A DNA stretch of 64,000 bases from Micrococcaceae bacterium Sec5.7 (GCA_039636785.1 CP144169.1:744001-808000), one strand, 5' to 3'; positions 20,162-30,024 are shown, counted from the first letter of the stretch. Made by a program: numbers and translations. Notes: generated from the sequence alone by a model not told the origin.

Positions 20162-21730
20162 GTGCCTCAGGCAAACACACTGATTCCCCGACCGTCGAAG
20201 TTTCTCCGGAACGGCGGCGGAGATTTCACGCTAACGGTCGATTCGCGGATCGTCGCTGGCGAAGAAGGCCGGATCGCTGCCGAGGAACTGGCACTCATCC
20301 TTCGCCGCAGCACGGGCTTTGCGTTGCCGATCGTGGGCGCGGCCGGAATCGACTGCGGCTCTCACGGCGATATTGTTTTTGCGCTGGAGCCCTCTGACCC
20401 GGGCGACGAAGGCTATTCGCTGACGTCCGGTGACGACGGGGTCCGCATCAGGTCCGGAACGTCGGCCGGGTTGTTCAACGGCGTACAGACTCTCCGCCAG
20501 CTGTTCCCGGCTGCCGTCGAAAGCCTGGCTCCGGTCGACGCAGCGTGGGTCATAGGGGCTTTCGCCGTCACGGACTCGCCGCGCCTGCCCTACCGCGGAC
20601 TTATGCTGGACGTCGCCCGGAGCTTCCTCAACGTGGATGAGATCAAGCGCCAGATCGACACCATGAGCCAGTTCAAGCTCAACGCACTCCACCTGCACCT
20701 TACCGATGACCAGGCCTGGCGGATCGAGATCCACAACCCAGCCATCAATCCTTCCGGGCTGGACTATGGAAACCTCACCCGGCTGGGCGGCACCGGCGCC
20801 GTCGATGCGCCGGGGGTGGGGCTCTCCCCCGGGCTGACGGGCTTCTACACCCAGCAGGAGTTCCAGGACCTGGTGAAGTACGCAGCACGCAAGAACGTGC
20901 TGCTGGTGCCCGAAATCGATCTCCCCGGGCATGTTAATGCCGCTCTGGCCGCCATCCCCCAACTGAACCCGGACGGCGCCCCCAAGCCGATGAATACCAG
21001 CGGTGAGGTGGGCTACTCCACGCTGGACGCAGACAACCCCGTCACCTACGAGTTTGTCCGGGAGGTCCTGGGCCAGCTCGCGGCCATCACACCTGGCCCT
21101 TACCTCCACGTGGGCGGCGACGAGGCCCTCGTGACCGGCCACGACAACTACGTCAATATGGTTGCCGAATTCAGCCGCATGGCCAGGGACGCCGGAAAGG
21201 TGCCGGTGGGCTGGAATGAATATGCCGACGTCGACATCCCGGAAGGGTCCGTGGTCCAGTTCTGGCACGGCGACATTGCCCCTACGCTGACAAAGGCCCG
21301 CGAGGCCGGCGCCAAAATACTGATGTCCCCTGCGGCCACCACGTACCTGGACCAGAAGTATGACGCGGCCAGCCCCATCGGCCTGAGCTGGGTGGAGGGC
21401 GGACCATTCACCTGGGCTGAATACTATGACTGGAACCCGGCCCAGCAGGGCATTTCAGAGGACCAGCTTCTCGGCGTCGAGGGGCCCTTGTGGACCGAGA
21501 CAGTGCGCAGCGGCGGCCAGGCCGACTGGCTGATCTATCCGAGGGTCATCTCGCTGGCCGAGGTCGGGTGGACGCCGCAGGAACTGCGCGATACCGCGGA
21601 TTTTGCCCGGAGGCTGGGCGAGGCCGGTGCCAGGCTTGACCGCCAGGGAGTTTCGTTCCACCCCTCTCCCGGCATCGATTGGCAGGCCGTCCCGCCGTCA
21701 GCGTTTCCCGCCATTTCGGCGGGCAGTTGA
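20162..21730 (+). CDS. Beta-N-acetylhexosaminidase, GH20
   Basis: This 522-residue protein has an N-terminal GH20b-like domain (about 1-135) and the catalytic barrel from RLPYRGLMLDVAR. HLHLTDDQAWRIE, the catalytic Asp-Glu pair in HVGGDEA and a C-terminal WTETVR block identify the family, which removes terminal GlcNAc or GalNAc from chitin, peptidoglycan or glycan fragments. No signal peptide is visible, so it is probably cytosolic and acts on imported oligosaccharides, matching the adjacent importer ATPase. The GTG at 20162 has AAGGAG close upstream. Confidence 0.93.
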   Translation: MPQANTLIPRPSKFLRNGGGDFTLTVDSRIVAGEEGRIAAEELALILRRSTGFALPIVGAAGIDCGSHGDIVFALEPSDPGDEGYSLTSGDDGVRIRSGTSAGLFNGVQTLRQLFPAAVESLAPVDAAWVIGAFAVTDSPRLPYRGLMLDVARSFLNVDEIKRQIDTMSQFKLNALHLHLTDDQAWRIEIHNPAINPSGLDYGNLTRLGGTGAVDAPGVGLSPGLTGFYTQQEFQDLVKYAARKNVLLVPEIDLPGHVNAALAAIPQLNPDGAPKPMNTSGEVGYSTLDADNPVTYEFVREVLGQLAAITPGPYLHVGGDEALVTGHDNYVNMVAEFSRMARDAGKVPVGWNEYADVDIPEGSVVQFWHGDIAPTLTKAREAGAKILMSPAATTYLDQKYDAASPIGLSWVEGGPFTWAEYYDWNPAQQGISEDQLLGVEGPLWTETVRSGGQADWLIYPRVISLAEVGWTPQELRDTADFARRLGEAGARLDRQGVSFHPSPGIDWQAVPPSAFPAISAGS

Positions 21731-21773
21731 GGATGTTTAGGCCTGGTGCCCCAACCTACGGAAGAATTGACCC

Positions 21774-23192
21774 ATGACCGAGGAAAACAGCGCCCGATGG
21801 CACGACGAACCCACTGACTACGGGCAGGTCGGCAAACTCCCGCGGTTTCAGGCGGCCAGCGCCAATGATGACAAATCGTCCGCGGTCTCCAGCTCGCTGA
21901 ACATTACGGCCGCAGCAGCCGACCCCGAGCTCCTGGATCTGCCCTGGCACATCGCGCTGGAGGACTGGCCGGCCGAGAACCTCGCGGCACTTCCCCGTGG
22001 CATCTCCCGGCACATTGTGCGCTTCGCCCACCTTGGCGGCTCGGTCATTGCCATCAAAGAAACCTCGGAACACGTTGCCCGCCACGAATACCACATGCTC
22101 CGCAAGCTGGCGCGGCTGGACGTCCCGTGCGTGGAGCCCGTGGCTGTTATCACCGGACGCACCACCCCGGACGGCAGGCCATTGAACCCCGTGCTCGTCA
22201 CCCGGCACCTCAAGTTCTCCATGCCGTACCGCGCGCTCTTTTCACAGATGCTGCGCAAGGACACCCTGACTCGCCTCATCGATGCCCAGGCTCTGCTGAT
22301 GGTGCGGCTGCACCTGATCGGCTTCTATTGGGGTGACGTTTCGCTCTCCAACACCCTGTTCCGGCGCGACGCCGGAGCCTTCGCCGCCTACCTCGTGGAT
22401 GCGGAGACCGGCGAGCTGTATCCGGATCTGTCCACCGGCCAGCGTGAATATGATCTCGAGATTGCCCGCGTCAACATCGCAGGCGAGCTGATGGACCTAC
22501 TCGAGGGCGGCCTGATCGAGGACAAAGTGGACCCGGTGGCCACGAGCGAACTCATTATGGACAGCTACCGCCGCCTCTGGACTGAACTGACAGAGAAGGA
22601 ATCCTTTGAACTGGGAGAGCGCTGGCGCGTGGGCGCCCGCATCCGCCGCCTCAACGAGCTGGGTTTCGATGTCGAGGAGTACGTCATCAAAACCACGCAG
22701 AACGGCACCACCATCCAGCTGCAGCCCAAGGTGGTGGACGCCGGCCACCACCAGCGGCGGCTCCTCCGGCTCACCGGGCTGGATGCACAGGAGAACCAGG
22801 CTCGCCGCCTGCTCAATGACATGGACTCCTTCCGCGCGGACAACAACCCGGAGATGGATGAGGAGTACAGCGCCCACATGTGGGTCAGCCAGATCTTCGA
22901 GCCGATCGTCCGGTCCATCCCCCGCGATCTTTCCGGAAAGCTCGAACCCGCCGAAGCCGTGCACGAAATCCTCGAACACCGCTGGTACATGTCCGAGGAG
23001 GAGAACCGCCACATTCCGCTGGCGGAAGCCGTCCAGTCCTACATCGACTCCGTGCTGCGGCACCGCCGGGACGAGGCCGCCATTATGCTCAACCCGGACA
23101 CCGCGCTGCTCAAGATCCTGGAAGTGGAAAACGAGGAGTCACGCTACGGCGCCGACGAGACGGAGGACGAGTACCCGGACGCGGACGACTAA
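21774..23192 (+). CDS. DUF4032 protein with kinase-like N-terminal half
   Basis: The 472-residue protein begins like lipopolysaccharide-kinase folds: IAIKETSEHVARHEYHML resembles the ATP-lysine and helix-C region, and HLIGFYWGDVSLSNTLF resembles the catalytic loop, with YLVDAETGE as the metal-binding part. The second half from about residue 225 to 410 is the DUF4032 region of actinobacteria. Substrate and function are unknown. No signal peptide is seen. It sits 43 bases after the GH20 gene on the same strand and may share its message. Confidence 0.82.
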   Translation: MTEENSARWHDEPTDYGQVGKLPRFQAASANDDKSSAVSSSLNITAAAADPELLDLPWHIALEDWPAENLAALPRGISRHIVRFAHLGGSVIAIKETSEHVARHEYHMLRKLARLDVPCVEPVAVITGRTTPDGRPLNPVLVTRHLKFSMPYRALFSQMLRKDTLTRLIDAQALLMVRLHLIGFYWGDVSLSNTLFRRDAGAFAAYLVDAETGELYPDLSTGQREYDLEIARVNIAGELMDLLEGGLIEDKVDPVATSELIMDSYRRLWTELTEKESFELGERWRVGARIRRLNELGFDVEEYVIKTTQNGTTIQLQPKVVDAGHHQRRLLRLTGLDAQENQARRLLNDMDSFRADNNPEMDEEYSAHMWVSQIFEPIVRSIPRDLSGKLEPAEAVHEILEHRWYMSEEENRHIPLAEAVQSYIDSVLRHRRDEAAIMLNPDTALLKILEVENEESRYGADETEDEYPDADD

Positions 23193-23220
23193 GTGCCTTT
23201 TCGCAGCCGGATGCAGGGGG

Positions 23221-23928
23221 TCAGGGCTCCAGCGTTCCGGCCAGCCCGGCGAGGACCGGCGCCCGCCCCAGCTCAATATGCGAGTAAGAAAGCGCAGCTG
23301 CAAGCTCCGACTGGCCCGACAGGATGGCTCTGCAGAGTTCTACGTGTTCATCGCGCTGCAGCTCATTGCTACGGTTGTGGGCCAGCCCGAATATCCAGCG
23401 CATCCGGCCGAACAGCGGCTTCACGGACTCAATGAGGAGGGTGTTCCCGGTCAGGCGGACAATCTCGGCGTGGAAAGCAGTACTGATGAGGACGACGTCG
23501 TCCGGCCGGTTCTCATCGATGGCCCGGCGTGTCTCGTCCACCAGTTCCTTCAGCCCCTCCGCCGGGTGCCCTGCCCCCACCCGCTCAGCCGCGCGCCGCG
23601 CGGCAAAGGATTCGAGGCACAGCCTAACGTCGAATAACTCGTTGACATCGGTCAGAGTCAGTTGCCGGACCACGGCTCCCCGCCGGGGGAAAGTGGCCAC
23701 GAAGCCGTCCTGCTCCAGCCGCTGGATTGCCTCCCGCACCGGAATGCGTGAGACGTCGTACATCTCGGACAGTTCCCGTTCGCGCAGCCGCATGCCCTGA
23801 GCGAACTTCCCGGCTACGATTCCTTCCAGCACCAGCTGGTAGATCTGCTCCGCACGGGCTTCGTCGTCGCGGTGTGCTTCCGCCGGAGCGGTGTGCTCCG
23901 GCTCAGGGACCCGCTGTAACTTCGCCAC
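23221..23928 (-). CDS. GntR-family regulator with FCD ligand domain
   Basis: This 235-residue protein has a winged helix with RERELSEMYDVSRIPVREAI (about 45-65) and a helical FCD domain (FDVRLCLESFAARRA, then the metal-site histidine in STAFHAEIVRLTGN). It probably senses an organic acid or ring metabolite. It neighbours two amidohydrolase loci and an MFS transporter. TATACC-type dyads upstream of the transporter are candidate operators because FadR/FCD regulators often bind such sites. The start is a GTG at 23928; no strong alternative is seen. Confidence 0.92.
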   Translation of the reverse strand: MAKLQRVPEPEHTAPAEAHRDDEARAEQIYQLVLEGIVAGKFAQGMRLRERELSEMYDVSRIPVREAIQRLEQDGFVATFPRRGAVVRQLTLTDVNELFDVRLCLESFAARRAAERVGAGHPAEGLKELVDETRRAIDENRPDDVVLISTAFHAEIVRLTGNTLLIESVKPLFGRMRWIFGLAHNRSNELQRDEHVELCRAILSGQSELAAALSYSHIELGRAPVLAGLAGTLEP

Positions 23929-23978
23929 TTGTCAACTTCCTATCGTGCAGGTTCCCTGTGCTCTGAAGTCAGGACCCA

Positions 23979-25156
23979 TCAGCGCTCCAACCGAGCATAC
24001 ACGGGCGGAAACAGCTCATCCGGGGCCCTGCGTTCCGTGTCCCGGATGCTGTAGCCGGCCCGCATCTTGTCAAACAACGCTTGAGCCGTCTGCCGCCATT
24101 CTGCCAAGTCCAGGCCTGCAATCGGGCCGTCGCGCATGAGCGTCCGGCCCGCCACCACGGACAGCACAGCCTGCCTGGCTGTACCGTTCAGGATCAGTGT
24201 CCGGAAGGGGTCCTCGTGGACACCGTCCCTTATGTTCCCAGCGAAAACGCGACCATATCGGCCTGGGCGCCTGGCTGCAGCCGGCCAAGATCGCCGCGTT
24301 TATGAGCCGCCGCGCCGCCCAGCGTTGCGGCGTCGAAGTAACCCGCGACGTCGCCCGCCCCCGGACCGCCGAAAAGGACCTTTGCCAGCTGGACGCCGGC
24401 GTCGATCCCGCGGATCAGGTCAGGAGGAAAGGAATCCGTGCCCAGCGCAATGTTGATCCCGGCGTCCCGGTAGGCCGCGAAAGAGTCCAGTGCACCGCCG
24501 TACCTCATGGAAGTCAGGGGACAGTGGATGATGGAGGCGCCGGCCCGTGCAATTTTCCCCTGCTCTCCGCGGTCCCCACCGTGGATTACCGGATTGCGGT
24601 CTGTGTAGACGCCATGCGGGATCAGCAGCCGGTCGTTAAGCAACCCCGTTTGCTCCAGCAGCTCCAGAGGCGCGGCGCCATAGCGTTCCAGCAGCAGTTC
24701 ACGCTCCATGAGCCCCTGGAGGGCATGCAGGCGCACCGGCACATTGCGCCGGGCACTGACGACGGCGGTCTCGTCCATAAGGGCCGGTTCCAGCGTTTCG
24801 ATCCGGCACGGCAGCAGTGCGCCATTGACCAAGGGATCCGCCAGCGCTTCCGTGTACTCCAGGAACCTGACAGCGTCCGCCAGGCCTTCCCTGCCCCGTT
24901 CTTCGTCGAACAGAACCGACCTTTGGCCATTCTCGAGCACCACGTTAATTCCGGAGCGGTACGCCAGCCCAAGGTAGGCCCTCAACCCCAGCCGGCGGCT
25001 GGACTCCGCCATTCCCACCAGCTCTTCGTAGGGCTCTGCCCACTCGGAGTGGACCTCGGAGGCGATGGGCATAGAGGTGGTGACGCCGTGGAGGACCAAC
25101 TGCCCGACCCCAGGCTGGCAAGGCTCCAGCAGAAGATCCGGTTGCGGGGAGACCTG
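23979..25156 (-). pseudogene. Decayed amidohydrolase (chlorohydrolase/deaminase type)
   Basis: One frame (25099-24230, readable from about 25156) encodes the middle and C-terminal parts of a metal-dependent amidohydrolase: [34 protein letters not shown] and [14 protein letters not shown]. Near 24235 a one-base loss shifts the frame; the C-terminus resumes as [18 protein letters not shown] and [11 protein letters not shown] down to 23979. The N-terminal 70 or so residues with the HxH metal motif are missing or scrambled upstream of 25156, where stops occur. The two defects are independent, so decay is more likely than a sequencing error. Confidence 0.82.
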
Positions 25157-25404
25157 CCGTCACCTGCCGATCCACCGAGCGGATGCGTTTTCCGCACCCG
25201 TTGCCCGCTGTTCGCCATCCTCCCGGCATCAGGGCAGGAGCGGTGCATGACCGAGGTGCCCGTGCCTCCGTCGCACAACAAGGCTGCCTGCCATCATCAG
25301 GATGTTTCCCCCGCGCTGCAGACCAGCGCAGCCTGACCCCGTTGGCCCGCGGCTGTGTGCCGCGGGCCAACGCGTGCTTTATTTAACTCACGAAGGAGAG
25401 AGCA

Positions 25405-26613
25405 ATGACAACCCTGATCCGCGCCGTCCGCCCCTGGGGCGGTCCGCAAAGCGACGTACTGATTGCCGATGGAAAAATTACCGAGGTCCTCAGCCACGAT
25501 CCACAAAGGCACGCGGACACCGTCATCGAAGGCCGCGGCCGGCTGCTTGTCCCCTCATTCTCCGATGTCCATGTCCACCTGGACTCAACCCGGATCGGCC
25601 TGCCGTTCCGCGAGCACACCGGCGCCCCTGGTGTCTGGGCGATGATGATGAATGACCGGAAGAACTGGCGCAACGCAGACGCACCCATCCAGGAACGAGC
25701 CCGGAACACGCTCGCTTCAATGATCGCGCGGGGAACCACCCGGGTGCGCAGCTACGCGCAGATCGACGTCGATTGCGGCCTTGAGCGCTTCGAGGCCGTC
25801 CTTGCCGCCAAAGAGCGCTTCCGGGATCAGGCCGACGTCGAAATTATTGCCTTCCCGCAGGCCGGGCTGCTGCGCGAACCAGGAACCCCCGCGCTCATGG
25901 AGGAGGCCCTCAAAGCCGGGGCAACAGTAATGGGTGGCATCGATCCGTGCACTCTTGACCGTGATCCGGTGGAGCATCTCAACATCGTCTTCGGACTGGC
26001 GGAAAAGTATCAGGTGGCCGTCGATATCCACCTCCACGAACCGGGCGAGTTGGGCGTCTTCAGTGCTGATCTGATTCTGGAGCGCACCCGGTCGCTGGGC
26101 ATGCAGGGCAAGGTGACGCTCTCCCACGCCTACCAGCTGGGCAGCGTATCGGAGGCCACCACCCACCGGCTCATCGCAGAATTCGCCGAGTTGGATGTCT
26201 CCATGGCTTCGGTGGCTCCATCAGTCTCGGGCATTCTTCCGCTGCCGCTGCTGGCTGAAGCAGGAGTCCGTTTCGGCCTGGGCGAAGATGGCCAGCGCGA
26301 CTACTGGTCCCCGTATGGCAACACCGACATGCTGGACCGCACGTGGCAGCTGGCGTTCACCAACAATTTCAGGCAGGACGAGCTGATTGAGCACTGCCTT
26401 GCCATCGCCACCATCGGCGGTGCAAGCGTGCTGGATGCCTCCAGCCGACGCTTGAAGGGTACAGCCGACCGGCCAGGGCTGGAGCCCGGGTCACCGGCGG
26501 AACTGCTGCTGGTGGACGGGGAAACCGTGGCATCTGCCGTTATGGACCGCGGCAAGGACCGGACAGTTATCCACCGTGGTGTTGTTGTGGCAGACCAGCT
26601 GCAACTCGTTTAG
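25405..26613 (+). CDS. Cytosine-deaminase-like amidohydrolase
   Basis: The 402-residue cytosolic enzyme carries the HxH metal motif in SDVHVHLDSTRIG (near residue 57), further metal ligands in VDIHLHEPGE and VTLSHAYQLG, and a terminal aspartate in FGLGEDGQRDYW. It resembles the CodA branch, which hydrolyses C-N bonds in pyrimidines, triazines or related rings. Its neighbours, a broken second amidohydrolase, a GntR/FCD regulator and an MFS transporter, suggest catabolism of a nitrogen heterocycle. GGAGAG lies about eight bases before the ATG. The exact substrate is unknown. Confidence 0.88.
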   Translation: MTTLIRAVRPWGGPQSDVLIADGKITEVLSHDPQRHADTVIEGRGRLLVPSFSDVHVHLDSTRIGLPFREHTGAPGVWAMMMNDRKNWRNADAPIQERARNTLASMIARGTTRVRSYAQIDVDCGLERFEAVLAAKERFRDQADVEIIAFPQAGLLREPGTPALMEEALKAGATVMGGIDPCTLDRDPVEHLNIVFGLAEKYQVAVDIHLHEPGELGVFSADLILERTRSLGMQGKVTLSHAYQLGSVSEATTHRLIAEFAELDVSMASVAPSVSGILPLPLLAEAGVRFGLGEDGQRDYWSPYGNTDMLDRTWQLAFTNNFRQDELIEHCLAIATIGGASVLDASSRRLKGTADRPGLEPGSPAELLLVDGETVASAVMDRGKDRTVIHRGVVVADQLQLV

Positions 26614-26633
26614 CAGGCGGCGCTGACCGGCTG

Positions 26634-27977
26634 TCAGGAACCTTTGGCCGGTTCCGCCGTTTCAACGGCGGGACCGGCCACCGCCATTTCGGCCACAGAC
26701 GGTGCTTCAGCCTCCGGTCCCCGCCGGGTTTCTAGCTGCTGCGCCTCTTCCTGCCGGGCTTCTTCCCCGCCGGACGGCCCTACGCCGGGTCCGGTCGACG
26801 CAAAACGTCCGGCGACCGCCAGCAGCAGGGCAACGCCTGCCAGCACCAGGAAGCTCGTTTCCCATCCCCCGGTCAGTTGCTGCAACATGCCTGCCAGCAG
26901 CGGACCCAGGGACGCCAGGGCGAAGCCGGTTCCCTGGCTCATGGCGGAGAGCCTGCCTGCGCTCTGAGGTCCGTTTGAGCGGATGACCATCAGCGCCATC
27001 CCCAGGCCGAAGCCTGCACTCTGAACAGCTCCCAGCAGCCCCACAGCCCAGAACTGCAGCCCTTGTGGCGCTGCCAGGATGCCAAGCAGGCCGGCCGCTA
27101 TCAGTATGCCCAGGCCGGGTGTGGCGATCTTCAGGATGGCCGGCCGGTTGGCCAGTACCGGCGTCAACAGACTGGCTGGAAGGCCGGCGATACTGAACCA
27201 GGCGAGCATTCCGGCAGCGTCCGCAGCTTCGACGCCCCGGGACACCAGAAAGGCAGACAGCCACGACGTGACGGCAAAATACAGTAAGGCCTGAAGACCG
27301 AAGAACGCGGCCACGGCCAGAGCCGTCCGTTGCCGCCAGACCGGCCTGTTCCGGGTCGGCGGGGCCGGCTTGGTGCCTGCGTGCGGCCGGGATCTTGCCT
27401 TCGGGCGGATCAAGCCGGCCGCCAGCAGCGCCGGAGCAGCCCACATTGCGAGGGCCCACGGGAGACTTCCTCCAAGGAGTTGCTCGAGAGGCCGTACGAG
27501 CCCTGCGCCCATGGCCGCGCCGAGCCCGAATCCCATGGTGCACAGACCTGTCCACCAACCGCTGCCGCCCCTGGCCTTTAGGATCTGAGGGACCAGCACG
27601 CTGGCGGTCATGATCGCGGATCCGGCAAGAAAGGTGCCCGGCAGCAGCAGGCCGGGCACCAACGCCCGGATCAGGAGCGCACCTGCTAGAACAAGAAGTG
27701 CGATTGCCACGGCTGCTCCGGCGCCGAACCGCCGTCCCAGCCACGGTCCCAACGGCGCCGAAATCCCGAAGGCCACCACGGGCATCGCGCCCAGCAACGG
27801 CATCAAGTGCGGCGCCAGCCCAAACCCCTGTTCGATCTCAGGCATAGCTGCAGCCACGGTGGTGACGGTGGGCCGGAGATTTATTGAGACGGCGATCAGG
27901 GCCACGAGCACCAGAGCCCTTGTTCGCACCCCGGCCCTGAGCGGGCGTTTCCGGTGGGCAGAAAGCCCTTGCGTCAC
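26634..27977 (-). CDS. MFS transporter, CynX/NimT family
   Basis: This 447-residue, 12-helix protein opens with a basic start, then ALIAVSINLRPTVTTVAAAMPEI, typical of CynX/NimT-type transporters of cyanate, nitroimidazoles and small organic solutes. The C-terminal 50 residues are a polar, Glu-rich tail. It converges on the amidohydrolase gene 20 bases away. The GTG at 27977 has GGAG five bases upstream. Two TATACC-like dyads in its promoter region suggest control by the GntR/FCD protein at 23.2 kb. Confidence 0.87.
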   Translation of the reverse strand: MTQGLSAHRKRPLRAGVRTRALVLVALIAVSINLRPTVTTVAAAMPEIEQGFGLAPHLMPLLGAMPVVAFGISAPLGPWLGRRFGAGAAVAIALLVLAGALLIRALVPGLLLPGTFLAGSAIMTASVLVPQILKARGGSGWWTGLCTMGFGLGAAMGAGLVRPLEQLLGGSLPWALAMWAAPALLAAGLIRPKARSRPHAGTKPAPPTRNRPVWRQRTALAVAAFFGLQALLYFAVTSWLSAFLVSRGVEAADAAGMLAWFSIAGLPASLLTPVLANRPAILKIATPGLGILIAAGLLGILAAPQGLQFWAVGLLGAVQSAGFGLGMALMVIRSNGPQSAGRLSAMSQGTGFALASLGPLLAGMLQQLTGGWETSFLVLAGVALLLAVAGRFASTGPGVGPSGGEEARQEEAQQLETRRGPEAEAPSVAEMAVAGPAVETAEPAKGS

Positions 27978-27997
27978 AAGATCTCCGATGAAAGTCT

Positions 27998-28102
27998 TTT
28001 AGTATACCAAATGACTCTATTCGCTGCAGGGTGAAGAGTAAATCGGCTCCCCCGGCCGTTCATATCAGGAAGTTTTTACCGATACAGGGTATTTGGAATA
28101 CC
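27998..28102 (-). promoter_or_regulatory. Putative GntR/FCD operators upstream of the CynX-like gene
   Basis: GGTATTTGGAATACC at 28088-28102 is a dyad with 6-bp arms. At 27998-28013 the plus strand has TTAGTATACCAAATGA, containing a GTATAC core. Both carry the TATACCAAA or AATACCAAA motif, similar to the TNGTATACNA sites of FadR/FCD-type regulators. They lie 20-125 bases before the transporter start. The link to the regulator at 23.2 kb is inferred from proximity and motif type. Confidence 0.5.
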
Positions 28103-28149
28103 AAAATTAAAGAGGGGGTTGCTTCGGGATCCGCCGCGCGCAGCTTCCG

Positions 28150-29520
28150 CTAGATCGCCTTCCCGGGGTTCAGGATGCCGGCCGGGTCAAAGACTTCCTT
28201 GATCCGCCGCTGCAGTTCGCGGACGGGCTCCGGCAGTTCCAGGCTCAGCCAGCGCAGCTTGTACTGCCCGATTCCGTGCTCGCCCGTGATGGTGCCGCCC
28301 ATGTCCAGGGCCACAGCGATGGACTCATCCAAGGCAGTGTTGAGCCTCTTCATGGCGTCCTCGTCGACAGCGCTGTCCAGCCGGTCCACCCAGAACGTCG
28401 GGTGCAGGTTGCCGTCGCCGGCATGTGCCACCACCTTCAGTTTCACCTGATTGGCAGCTGCCAGGGTCTCGAGGGCGCCGACGTAGTCCACCAGCCGCGA
28501 GCGCGGAACGGCCACGTCCTCGCCAACCCGGTATTCATCGTCCACTTCCACGCCACGGCTGTTGCGCCGGAGTTCCACAAGCTGCTCAGCCTCTTCGCTG
28601 TCCTCAGTAGTGACTACCGCACCGCCTGCCGCCAGCACTTCGCGCACCACGTCTGCCTCCGCCGCCGCGCCGAAGCCGTCTGTCTGGATCAGCAGCAACG
28701 ATGCCCCCCGGGAGCTCAGGTCCGAGCCGTGGATCTCGTCAAGCTGGACGAGCGATCCGCCGTCGAGCAGTTCCATGATGGCCGGCTGCACGCGGGCCTT
28801 GCCAACGGCAAGCACGCCGGAAGCCGCGCTGCGGAAATCCGGATAGAACGCGGCGATGGTGTGAACTTCGTGGGGAAGGTACTTGAGCCGCACGGTCACG
28901 CCCACCACAATCCCCAGTGTCCCCTCGGACCCCACAAACAGGCCGGTGAGATCGTAGCCCGCAACACCTTTGAACGTCTGGTGGCCTGTGTGGATGAGGG
29001 AGCCGTCGGCCAGCACCACGTCGAGCGCCAGAACGGAGTCGCGCGTCACGCCATACTTGGCGCAGCGAAGGCCGCCCGCATTCGTGGCCACGTTGCCGCC
29101 GATGGTGGACATTCTGAAGCTTGCCGGATCCGGCGCAAACATCAGCCCGTGCGCAGCCGCCGCATCGTTGAGATCCGCGTTGATCACGCCGGGTTCGACG
29201 ACGGCGGTCTCGTCGTCGGGGTTGAGGTCCAGAATGCGGTTCATCCGTTCCAACGCCAGCACAATGCAGCCCCTGCTGGCATGGGCGCCGCCGGAAACGC
29301 CGGTCCCGGCACCCCGTGCAACCACGGGCACTTCGTGGACGGCACAGATCCGCACAACAGCCTGGACATCGGCAACAGACCCCGCCATAACCACAGCCAA
29401 GGGCAACTGATAGTCAAGTACCGGGGCCTGATCCACCGCATACGTGGCCAGGCTGGCTTTGTCGGTGATGACCCTTGATGGCTCCAGGATATTTCTGAGC
29501 TCGTCCACAATGCTGCTCAT
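28150..29520 (-). CDS. FAD-linked oxidase, GlcD/D-lactate dehydrogenase type
   Basis: The 456-residue flavoprotein has the PCMH FAD-binding domain with VVARGAGTGVSGGAHASRG and MSTIGGNVATNAGGLRCAKYG, then the C-terminal GlcD domain with VVAHAGDGNLHPTFW and GTITGEHGIGQYK. It oxidises a 2-hydroxy acid such as glycolate or D-lactate to the keto acid. No GlcE or GlcF subunit is adjacent, so it may act alone, as many actinobacterial homologues seem to. The promoter lies upstream of 29520, before the lacI remnant. Confidence 0.92.
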   Translation of the reverse strand: MSSIVDELRNILEPSRVITDKASLATYAVDQAPVLDYQLPLAVVMAGSVADVQAVVRICAVHEVPVVARGAGTGVSGGAHASRGCIVLALERMNRILDLNPDDETAVVEPGVINADLNDAAAAHGLMFAPDPASFRMSTIGGNVATNAGGLRCAKYGVTRDSVLALDVVLADGSLIHTGHQTFKGVAGYDLTGLFVGSEGTLGIVVGVTVRLKYLPHEVHTIAAFYPDFRSAASGVLAVGKARVQPAIMELLDGGSLVQLDEIHGSDLSSRGASLLLIQTDGFGAAAEADVVREVLAAGGAVVTTEDSEEAEQLVELRRNSRGVEVDDEYRVGEDVAVPRSRLVDYVGALETLAAANQVKLKVVAHAGDGNLHPTFWVDRLDSAVDEDAMKRLNTALDESIAVALDMGGTITGEHGIGQYKLRWLSLELPEPVRELQRRIKEVFDPAGILNPGKAI

Positions 29521-29629
29521 GCGGCCTCCAGTTCCGTCGCGTTACGGCCTCCAGTCTAGGCATAGGATGATCCAGTGTCCGTAGACTCATCGACCTCCCG
29601 TGCCGCTGGCTGGGCCGCTCACGCCCGTA

Positions 29630-29879
29630 CACAACGCCGTTAAACGTCCTGCCGCGGTGTTCGAGGCCCCGGACGAAATGGCGATCGGCACTATCCTTGC
29701 AGCACGGGACTTCGGGCAGCGAGTTCCGTACGATCTTTCAGGCATCGGGATGGACGGCCACGAGCTGGGTGAGGTCTGGGCCTGACCACCAGCAGTCAGG
29801 ACGCCCGGGGCTAGGGTGCGCAGGCAGTCCGGCTCTTGCTGGAAGGACTCGAGGGCGGCCGGTTCTGCGGCAGTCCGGG
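29630..29879 (+). pseudogene. lacI-family regulator remnant, left part
   Basis: The frame RPAAVFEAPDEMAIGTILA, then GQRVPYDLSGIGMDGHELGE, is the effector-binding core of a LacI regulator, up to a stop at 29783. One base out of frame the homology continues with LTTSSQDARG, a stop, then GAQAVRLLLEGLEGG. There is no helix-turn-helix or N-terminal half. The sequence breaks at TCCGGG (29874-29879), where the IS21-type end begins. The missing C-terminal codons are found at 42540-42610. The gene was already frameshifted or has decayed since insertion. Confidence 0.85.
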
Positions 29880-29933
29880 TGGTTATGGCAGTTTGAGTGG
29901 GTACCACTCTGGCAGTCTGACTTGAGCCCACCT
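29880..29933 (+). repeat. Left inverted end of the composite element
   Basis: The end begins with TG and contains GGTACCAC, then CTGACTTGAGCCCACC. A related internal copy, TTTCAGTTGAGCCCACC, lies at about 29961-29977. Multiple transposase-binding repeats are usual at IS21 ends. It pairs with 42486-42539. Confidence 0.85.
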
Positions 29934-30024
29934 CGCGACTCGCCGGAGCATTAATCGCAGTTTCAGTTGAGCCCACCCCACCGTTGATTCCGTCAGAGTG
30001 TTTTTCCGATGGTGGAAGGCAGTG

